Part shown: piece after piece, positions 17,589-25,270 of the stretch
Layout: every line of letters starts with the position of its first letter
Numbering within the stretch: position 1 is the first letter of the stretch
Assembly: GCA_025201865.1 (NCBI GenBank)
Contig: MU602811.1
Coordinates: 18,599 to 43,868 of the forward strand
Source of the DNA: Ramicandelaber brevisporus
Lineage: Eukaryota > Kickxellomycota > Ramicandelaberales > Ramicandelaberaceae
Length of the DNA: 25,270 nucleotides
Direction: 5' to 3'
Notes under the pieces: generated by a model
Databases searched by the model: none
Told to the model about the DNA's origin: nothing
The model's input: only the letters and a program-made list of their open reading frames with translations
Position numbers and translations under genes: made by a program

Positions 17589-19025
17589 ATGAACTCGACT
17601 AGTTTGTATCGACGAGAAGTCAATGTACTGCCAAGCGATGAGGCACAGATTGAGAAGGAATGGTTCACGATCGATGGTTTGATGTATCAAGCTGGCATTT
17701 CCTTCACAGTTGGACTTGCTGCATTCTTGCTGTTTTGTTTTATGCGATCGCGTCACGGTGCAATTTACGAGAAACGATGCAAAGTTGGTGAATTCAAAGA
17801 AACGACATCAATACAACAGCAGCAACAGCAGCAGCAACAGCAACAACAAGCAGCAACAACCAAAGTTGCTAAAACGGTAGAGCCTGCGTCCACTCAGACA
17901 GATAAACGCGCGACAGTATCATCGGCACTTTCGACAATCAGCGGTGTTCAGTCTGAATCAACGTCTGCCAAACCTACAACGAACTCGGATAGTTGGTGGT
18001 CACGAATATTCGGTCGAAGCTCATCAACCAAACGCAGTCATCGTCGACAACAACAGCAGCAACAACAGCAACAGCAGCAGCAACAGTGGCGTGCATATCA
18101 AGCAGAAAATCACACTTACATAGACAATGGTAACTCGACGTTTGCCCAAGATTTACCGATTCCTCGCCCACTTCCGTCCGGCATCTTTACGTGGATTCCA
18201 GCACTCGTCAATGTATCGGAGCCAGATTTCTTGGCAATCGCTGGATTGGATGGCGTGATGCTGATGCGGTTCTTGAAGATGTGTTTGCACTTGTGTGCGA
18301 TGCTAACTATTGTGGGAGTTGGTGTGTTGATTCCAATCAATTTGAGCGGAGGAAGTAACGGAACAAGCGTCATCACCACAAAAGGTGCCACAGCAACAGC
18401 TACAACTGGCAGTCGAGGCATGAATAGCACGCTGATCTCGCCTCGCGTACTTGGTGAGGTGGCAGACAGCAATATTAGCATTAGCAACAGCAACAGCAGC
18501 AGCACAGCTATCTCTCCGGCTCGCGCTCCAATGCCAAGCGACATTCGCAAGCTCCCAATTGTTGCCCTTTCCTTCTACAATATTGATGAGACTCGCTTCT
18601 TGTGGGCACACGTCGCCATTGCCTATCTTTTCACCATCGTCATCATACTCGTGCTGGTTCACAATGATCGGTTCTTTATCCGCGCTCGTCGTCTCTATTT
18701 TGCCAGTGACCAATATCGCACCAGTCTACAGAATCGCACATTAATGTTTCATCACTTGCCGCCAAAGGCCAGAGATGATGTTAAACGATTGGTGAGATAT
18801 GTGGTGAAGCACGATGAGCGGTTCCCAGTGGCGAACGCAGTAATTGCACGAAGGCTGGGGCAGCTGCCAAAAGTGCTGAAAGAACACGAAAAGACAGTTA
18901 GAGAGCTGGAAGTGGTATTGTTTCAGTATCTCCAAGATGCGACATCGTTGACAATGCCTCGACCGCAGATGCAATTATCAAAGCGTACTACAGCACTGTC
19001 ATCATCAGCAGTAGCAAGTAACAGT

Positions 19026-19062
<37 letters not shown>

Positions 19063-22000
19063 GCACGAAAACAACATCAGCGGTAGTCACGGTGGATACA
19101 ATTGATCATTATGCCGAGACTATTGAGACGCTAGAGTATCAAATTCGGCTGCTGCGTGATCCAGATCGCCGTACTCTACGACCAATCAGCATTGGATTTG
19201 TCTCGTACTACAGTCCTGAGCATGCTCATCGTGTTGCCGAGCGTCTCAGCACCGCCACTCAGGGCCGTGGTTGTGGCAGATTGATGTCATTCTGCGGTTT
19301 GTCCGAGATTCGTGCGCTGTATAGCTGCATCAGTGATCCAACCCCGCCGCCAGTTGTCACACTCGCTCCACATCCCGATGACATTATTTGGGTGAATGCC
19401 GAGTTATCTCCAAGCACTGCACTGCTGCATCGCTGGATTGGCCGACTCTTGTTTGTTCTATTTGCACTGGTTGCCACGGTTCCAGTCTCTGCTCTGACAG
19501 CTGTCACATCCATCAACAATGTGTCTGTGCTGCTGCCCAAAGTTGGCAAATTCTTTGCAACCCATCCAACCGTGGCTACACTATGGCAATCAACAGTGTC
19601 GCCGTTCATATTGCTGGTGTACTATGCAATTGTGCCACAGGTGTTTAGGATAATTGCCAAATTTCAGGGGATTGCAACAGAGACTGCAGTGGAGAGATCC
19701 GTGATGAAGAAGTTCTTTACGTTTATGATCATATCAAACATATTTGTGTTTGCATTAGTACACACTGTCATGGATATCCTACATGCAACCAATGGGAATA
19801 GTAACAACAATAGCAACATTGGTGGCGGCAGCAGTGGCAGTGGCAACAGTGGATCCGCAGCAACAGCAACAGCCGGTCGAACAGTGATATTTGGCAATAA
19901 TTTCACATCTGGATCTGGGAGGCAAATGGCTCTCTCATTGTTGTTAACCGTGCCAGATCGTATTGTGGTATCGTTGAACAAGAGTGCCAGTTTCTGGACA
20001 TCATATGTGTCACTGCGAACAATCAATCCAATGGTCGAACTTGGTCAGATTGGCAGCTTGCTCCTCTCATTCAGTCGCAATGCACTACTTGTCATCCTGT
20101 TTCCATTCGTAGCCTGCTTCCGTCGCTCATCGACTTGGATACCACGATACTGGCTCCACCAACAGCTACCTCGCACCAAGATGGAAGCACGTCAGCCTCA
20201 GCCATTTGATTATGCCACCGTGTATTCCATTCAGCTGTTCATTTTGACAATGCTGCTGATCTATTCAGTATATGCGCCACTGGTGTTGCCGTTCGGACTG
20301 TTTAATTATGTCTGTGTTGTGTTGGTGTTTAAGCATCAATTGTTGTATGTGTATCGCACCAAAGTCCAGACTGGTGGTGCAATGTGGAGACCGGCAACCA
20401 ACCGCCTCTTGTTCAGCACACTGTGTTTCCAAATGTACACGCTGTATGCACTCAAGCTGCGCACTTCATCTATGGACAGCCGTCAGCGCGCATCGTCCAT
20501 TACCAGTGTGAGTGACAGTGTTAACATCCAGTGGTGGTGCATGATTCCCTTGCCAGTGCTCACAATTGTTGCGGGCATTGCACGTGGGTACTGGCTTGAC
20601 AACAACACGCAGTATTCAGATCAGTTACTAGCAGCCAAATCAAACAATAGTGGCAATGGTAACAGTAACGGCAGCAACAACAGCAACAACAGGAAAGATG
20701 GACCTGACGGCTCTAAGCGATTTGATCAGCGTCGCGGTAGTGATCCACGGCTTGAACCATCTCCAGCAGCCACAATTCGACCTCTACTTGCTGACCAAAC
20801 CACTGCTGATGATTACAGTGGATACGGAGGTGACAGTAGCAGCAGCGGTAACAATAATGATCTGTTCAATATTCACGGCAATAGTAACAGTCATCGATTG
20901 CATCAACGACGCAAATCGTCACTCGTGCCTACAAATGTGTCCACTCCAATGTCGCTGGCCACATTTCCTCATCAGCCATTGACCGCGCCAATTCAGAATG
21001 ACTATGGCGGCTACATCGATGTGGAAGAGAGCATTCTCGAGGTTCCAGTTGATATCCCGCAAATTCGACAGCCAGCTTCGTATCCACCGAACATCCAGCG
21101 CAGTTTTGTACCCGTTCTTCAGCAGCAGCAGCAGCAGCAGCAGCAGCCGGCACAGACTGCTAATCGGGTATCAGCCTATCCAATAAATATTCCACATCCA
21201 CTCTCTCAACAACAGCAACAGCAGCGACACGCACTTGCCGCCCAGCTTCGTCGTCCTCAATCCACAGCTACATTATCCATTGCGCCATCTGTTGCTTATG
21301 GTGGTCAATTTGGCAGTACCAGTATTGGCTCACTATCTACACTGTCTGGTCCCACATTCTGCTACAGTGGAGCTCCAGCCATGAACACATTCTACTATCA
21401 ACATCACCAACACCAGCAGCAGCTTCAATATTATGAACAGATGAGATCAGAGTCCAAGACGCGTGCACTGAACGAGTTGCAAGGAAGTAGATTGGAAAGT
21501 AATCATGACGTTGGTCTGGATGAAATGTTTAGACACCCAGCATTCAGCAAGCCACTCATTACACCAATGGTGAATCCATCAGTGAGAGCAATGCTGCCGT
21601 TGGTGTATGGTGGAAGATTGGTGGCAGAGTTTGGTTGCTCAGCACAGGCGTGGCCAAAGAATGTGCGAACAACAGCGAAATCGAAGAACAAGTCCCGAAA
21701 CGACAAGACATCACCATCACCATCACAGCAACAGCAGCAACAGCAACAACAGCAACAGCAGCAGCAGAAGCAGAAGCAGCCTGGAGAGAGTGACAGCAAT
21801 GGGAAACCGCAACGGTCATTGTCACGCAAGAAGGTTGTGAACGAGATTCGACGTGAATGCAAGCCACGAACAATTCGCAGAGCTACATTATCTTGGATGG
21901 AAGGCGAAGAGAGTAGCTCAAGCGACTCAGACGGTGGCGATAGTGTAGCTCAATCAGCCAAGGAATCGCCACATATTCAATCCAGATATCAGTATCAGTC

Positions 22001-22433
22001 GCAGCAATATCCAGCCCAGTATCCAGTCCAGTATCCAGGCACATATTCACAATATAATACTCCGTCAATTCCAGTGTCTGTTCCTCTACAGTACCAGCCA
22101 CAGCAAATATCAACGCCACAACAAATGTGGTCACCACGCTATACTCAATACACAATTCCACAGCCAGCTGCGATCTCACCACTAATCCAACCGCACGGCG
22201 TCATAAACAATCACTCAATAACAGCCATGAATGTACAAACTGCCCAGCCAACTCCAGCAACAGCTGCAATGACACCGACCACGGCACCACTGGGAGATCC
22301 ATGGGGTGATCCGGATATGGATGCACCTGATCTCAAACAGCAGCTCCGAATGTCGACAATGGAAGGTGTTCAGCAAAGAATCGTCGACCGTCAGCGTGCA
22401 ATTCCATGGAGACTCTCAGTCCTTAAAAACTAG
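17589..22433 (+). CDS. CSC1: CSC1/OSCA-type (RSN1/DUF221) hyperosmolality-gated cation channel
   Basis: 1,614 aa from ATG 17589 (A at -3) to TAG 22431-22433. Residues ~32-52 are the first membrane span, followed by a poly-Gln loop. Spans at ~227-252 and ~336-357 complete the N-terminal three. Residues ~358-612 are the cytosolic PHM7-type domain (RARRLYFASDQYRTSLQNRT, a poly-Asn loop at ~478-491, then HPDDIIWVNAEL). From ~615 to ~1000 come the channel spans (VSPFILLVYYAIVPQVF; IYSVYAPLVLPFGLF; FKHQLLYVYRTK; NRLLFSTLCFQMY). A ~610-aa Gln/Asn/Ser-rich tail contains a family-like FRHPAFSKPL block at ~1320. The family forms calcium-permeable, osmotically or mechanically gated channels; yeast Csc1 is 782 aa. 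It lies 265 bases behind the SNF1-beta gene on the same strand and converges on the kleisin gene. Paralogues (Rsn1, Phm7) cannot be excluded. Confidence 0.94.
19026..19061 (+). repeat. pure AAC repeat encoding poly-Asn
   Basis: Eleven AAC codons then one AAT, in the cytosolic domain of the channel. Its near-purity suggests recent slippage. Confidence 0.95.
21120..21146 (+). repeat. pure CAG repeat encoding poly-Gln
   Basis: Nine uninterrupted CAG codons in the C-terminal tail of the channel. Other Gln runs in the gene mix CAA and CAG. Confidence 0.95.
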
Positions 22434-22463
22434 TTCCCCATCAATCATTCTCCAAAAAGAATA

Positions 22464-22469
22464 TTTAAT
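22464..22469 (-). terminator. candidate poly(A) hexamer ATTAAA for the kleisin gene
   Basis: ATTAAA on the minus strand, about 40 bases after the kleisin stop codon and inside the 74-bp convergent gap with the channel gene. Confidence 0.45.
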
Positions 22470-22507
22470 AGTTGATGAATTGTTATAAAACGTGTGTTAG
22501 GGTTCTT

Positions 22508-24862
22508 TTAAGTGAAGTGAATGGAGATTGGACCAAAGGGTTCATTCTGATGAACAGACAGGATCCCATTTGAAGCGAGTCTCAATACGTGAGCAAAGGC
22601 ACTAGCTGCAACACTACGGCTCTGCATATCTTGAGGAATCAAGAGATCAAACGTAGCGTCTAGCTCAGTGGCCTCTTCAACAATGTACTGATAAAACTCT
22701 GCATCCTCTGGTGACATATTGTTCAGCCACTCTCCGGGTGGTAGCCATGAGCTGTCTTGAGCCAAGTCATGTGGTGACGGTGGAACTTGCAGCAGGGCAG
22801 AACGATCAAAACTGGATGCCCGACGACTTAACTGCATCTGCTGCTGCTGCTGTTGCTGCTGCTGCTCTGCTACGGTGGCTGTACCGGATAGCACACTGAC
22901 ACCTTCTAGTACACCGACATTGCTGATACGATTGTGGGTGTCAACCAACATGGTGTCGCCGGTAGCAATGATTGAGCTGGCATCGCTGACAAGAGCACTG
23001 CTGGCATAACTCAAGCGCTGATGCAAGAACGACTGACCCATTGAAGAGCGAGCAGCGTAGGAGTGACGCTTCCATGGCAGCTGTTGAGAGAGTGAATCGT
23101 TCGACGAGAGATGAATATCATGAGTTGATTCAGCATTAAACATGGAATCTAATGAACCTGTATGTTCAACTTGGGCATCCAAGCCACGACCAACTTCGAT
23201 ACCAGCACGGTCAACAGCTGAACGACTCAACTGTGGATTGCTGGCTGAAATTCCATCACCGTTTTCATCGATGACGTTCCAGACATTTATACCGGCAGCA
23301 GCCAACGCTGGATCATCAAGGTCTTGGCCATCAAACCCGTCATAGCCATCGAAAATACCATCTGAGCTGCCAAAGTCTGCGGCAGTTGGCAACTCGCGGT
23401 ACGGAGCTGACTGTTGTTGCTGTTGTTGTTGATTATAAGGATGGAGTACTGGAGAATAACCTGCTTGTGGATGAATCAGATTTATGTCAACAGCATCAAC
23501 ACCGAGACGTGGACGCTTAGAAGCAGTCTTGGCAAGCTCATCAACCTCAGCATTAGATGCGTTGATCATCTCATTATACACTGAGCCAATCATGCTAGTC
23601 ATTGAGGTGCGAGATGGCAGCAACATGTTGTGATTCCACAGTTGGGCTGTTGATGCCAAAATACTATCGATATCACGACCTGCGTGACGAACATCGACAG
23701 CCAACTCCAAATCTTGATCAACGGCAGAATGGCGACAGCGACGAGAGCGAGGATGGTGAGTAGCCTTGCGCTTGACACCACGACATGGCGTATTAGACTC
23801 TTGCAAAGCACTCTCAACAGCGGTAGCATCAGCAATCAGCATTTCATCAACATCGGCTGCATCAACACTCAAATCACTACTCATTGGCTGCTGCATCTGC
23901 GATAATTGTGGCAATTGGTGTTGATCCCATTCAGATGGAGGACCCCATGGATCTGCACCGCGTCCCAGTTCCATTTCTTCAGTAACAGTCAGTCCGGGAA
24001 TATCATGATCATCTGGAAACAGTGGCCATCCATCTCCATGGTGGTCCACATCTGTGCCAAATCCAACTTCTGGATACATACTCGGCGCAGCAGCAGCAGC
24101 AGCAGCATCTCCAACTCCACCACTGCTATATGACCATTTCCCACTCAACGCTGGTGACGATGCACGCAGCCCAGACACTCGATGTCCCGCATATTGTCCA
24201 CTATTGTTGTCAGCATCATCAAAGAGCGATAGCTCTGGCATCTGTAAGCTGACTGGTGGCGGAGACACTGTGCCCAGTAATTCAAATCGGCCAAACACAT
24301 CGGCAGACGCCAAAGAGGATGGCGCATCGTTAAAGAAATCAATTCCATCCGAATCCGCGAATCGCAACCACGCATCTTGACTAGTTTGACTTGCTCTAAA
24401 TGGTGTCAACGGCATATCTCCAAACACATCTTGCTGTTGCTGTTGCTGCTGTGGCAACGTAATCCGGCTGAGATCCGCAATCAATTTGTCGCCCCTACGC
24501 ACTGTAGCTTTATCAGTGTCATTTCCAAAACGTTCATCAAGCTGCACCAACAATGCTGTTCCAGAAATTGTAGCCTGAGCAATTCGATTTACGACTGTTG
24601 ATGTTTCCGAGACGAGATTGTCAATACGTTTAATGTGGATACGTACAGCACCTAGAAGCAATTGGGCAGAGAAGCGTAGAGCGAGTGGATATGGAGGACT
24701 GCAGATTGTGTTACAAGCAGCTGGCAAGTTGACAGAGTCGAGCTCGCTGCGACGGATCTTGTGAGAGCGGAAACCACGACGAGCAGTGCCGGATGTGGCG
24801 GCAATCCATATGATACCGAAACCTTCGCCTTTACGAGTGAGTAAGTCTGTTGCATAGAACAT
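22508..24862 (-). CDS. Rec8/Rad21-family kleisin, cohesin subunit (Rec8-like)
   Basis: 784 aa from ATG 24862 to TAA 22508-22510. I chose this ATG because kleisins begin with MFY; here MFYATDLLTRKGEGFGIIW. An in-frame ATG at 24991 would add 43 Ser/Cys-rich residues. Residues 1-105 are the Rad21/Rec8 N-terminal domain that contacts Smc3. The patterns LLTRKGEGFGIIWIAAT and PPYPLALRFSAQLLLGAVRI are closer to Rec8 (meiotic) than to Rad21. Residues ~697-784 are the C-terminal winged helix that binds the Smc1 head (FDLLIPQDMQSRSVAASAFA, HVLRLASNGILSVHQ). Between them is an acidic, Ser- and Gln-rich linker with two basic nuclear-signal-like patches (KRKATHHPRSRR, SKRPRL). The linker has two ExGR separase-like sites, EMELGR at 296-301 and GIEVGR at 554-559. 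Kleisin identity is firm; Rec8 against Rad21 is likely but not proven. Confidence 0.9.
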   Translation of the reverse strand: MFYATDLLTRKGEGFGIIWIAATSGTARRGFRSHKIRRSELDSVNLPAACNTICSPPYPLALRFSAQLLLGAVRIHIKRIDNLVSETSTVVNRIAQATISGTALLVQLDERFGNDTDKATVRRGDKLIADLSRITLPQQQQQQQDVFGDMPLTPFRASQTSQDAWLRFADSDGIDFFNDAPSSLASADVFGRFELLGTVSPPPVSLQMPELSLFDDADNNSGQYAGHRVSGLRASSPALSGKWSYSSGGVGDAAAAAAAPSMYPEVGFGTDVDHHGDGWPLFPDDHDIPGLTVTEEMELGRGADPWGPPSEWDQHQLPQLSQMQQPMSSDLSVDAADVDEMLIADATAVESALQESNTPCRGVKRKATHHPRSRRCRHSAVDQDLELAVDVRHAGRDIDSILASTAQLWNHNMLLPSRTSMTSMIGSVYNEMINASNAEVDELAKTASKRPRLGVDAVDINLIHPQAGYSPVLHPYNQQQQQQQSAPYRELPTAADFGSSDGIFDGYDGFDGQDLDDPALAAAGINVWNVIDENGDGISASNPQLSRSAVDRAGIEVGRGLDAQVEHTGSLDSMFNAESTHDIHLSSNDSLSQQLPWKRHSYAARSSMGQSFLHQRLSYASSALVSDASSIIATGDTMLVDTHNRISNVGVLEGVSVLSGTATVAEQQQQQQQQQMQLSRRASSFDRSALLQVPPSPHDLAQDSSWLPPGEWLNNMSPEDAEFYQYIVEEATELDATFDLLIPQDMQSRSVAASAFAHVLRLASNGILSVHQNEPFGPISIHFT

Positions 24863-25270
24863 AGCACCGAAGTTATTGAGAACAGCAGGACACAGTGAGC
24901 ACAGTGAACACAAAGAAGCGGAAGAAGAAGAGGAAGAAGAATGGTGGGATGTGGAACAAGTGTTGATAGAGAAGCCGCATAGCACTCGCATTCCAAACTT
25001 TGATCCCTCCCTCTTTTTTGTCTGATGGACTGCGATGCCACCATGTAATGACTTCTTTCAATCAAGCAAGCTCGCCATCCTTTTCTTTCCCTCTCTCTTA
25101 CTGCCCACATTATACACCTGAGCTTAATAGTTCTTTGAAATTGATTCTTTGCTCGCATGTCAATATGACCAAATCTTCCTGGAGGTAGAAAAATTAAACC
25201 CGCATAAAGGTCGCACCGAACTCCATCACCCCTGTAGCTTGAGAGGTCAAAAATAACCTTCCCAAAGGAG
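24863..25270 (-). promoter_or_regulatory. leader and promoter of the kleisin gene; no other gene seen
   Basis: About 408 bases to the window edge. A GAA/GGA purine tract (24918-24942) lies 56-80 bases before the ATG; it reads as TCT/TCC on the transcript. 25000-25100 is CT-rich. The last 80 bases (AT-rich, then GGTCGCACC...) show no recognisable gene, tRNA or repeat. Where transcription begins cannot be seen. Confidence 0.4.

Noticed and set aside
24863-24991. 43-residue N-terminal extension of the kleisin from the upstream ATG
   Set aside because: Kleisins start at MFY, where the N-terminus packs against Smc3. The extension is a Ser/Cys run from a TCT/TCC repeat. It could still be a leader with an in-frame upstream ATG.
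1-25270. CRISPR array, transposon, tRNA or rRNA gene
   Set aside because: I looked for spaced direct repeats, terminal inverted repeats, transposase or reverse transcriptase motifs and tRNA T-arm sequences and found none. All repeats seen are short tandem arrays.

Overview
The window looks like a eukaryotic, fungal nuclear locus. Its genes have long, essentially intron-free reading frames. They carry fungal-type proteins: a Vam7-like Qc-SNARE with a PX domain, a CSC1/RSN1-type channel, a SNF1 kinase beta subunit with a yeast-like CBM48 domain, and a GPI-anchored Ser/Thr-rich wall protein. The few introns I can propose are in untranslated leaders. Every large protein is inflated with Gln, Asn, Ser, Thr and Ala runs. 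This style suggests an early-diverging or otherwise intron-poor fungus, but the lineage cannot be fixed from the sequence alone.

Layout, left to right. (1) 1-1176 (+): 3' part of an Rna14/CstF77-like mRNA 3'-end processing factor, cut by the window edge. (2) 1309-6864 (-): a 1,851-aa scaffold with a PX domain and two PB1 domains, convergent with gene 1. (3) 6865-7715: its microsatellite-rich upstream region. (4) 7716-8132 (-): a small secreted, GPI-anchored protein with a TATA box. (5) 8643-10208 (-): Vam7-like SNARE. (6) 10209-14392: about 4.2 kb without a recognisable protein gene, strongly pyrimidine-rich on the + strand, with tandem repeats and splice-like signals. It separates the divergent SNARE and SNF1-beta genes. 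(7) 14393-17323 (+): SNF1/AMPK beta subunit. (8) 17589-22433 (+): CSC1/OSCA-type cation channel, whose 5' leader appears to contain an intron that fills the short gap behind gene 7. (9) 22508-24862 (-): a Rec8/Rad21 kleisin, tightly convergent with the channel gene. (10) 24863-25270: leader/promoter, no gene seen.

The genes do not form an operon or an obvious pathway cluster. They serve RNA 3'-end processing, polarity or signalling scaffolding, the cell wall, vacuole fusion, carbon/energy signalling, osmosensing and chromosome cohesion. I see no mobile element, CRISPR array, tRNA or rRNA. I did not find a clearly new biological system. The most interesting items are the SH3-less PX-PB1-PB1 scaffold with basic patches, two separase-like sites in the kleisin, the intron squeezed between the SNF1-beta and channel genes, and the 4.2-kb pyrimidine-rich region.
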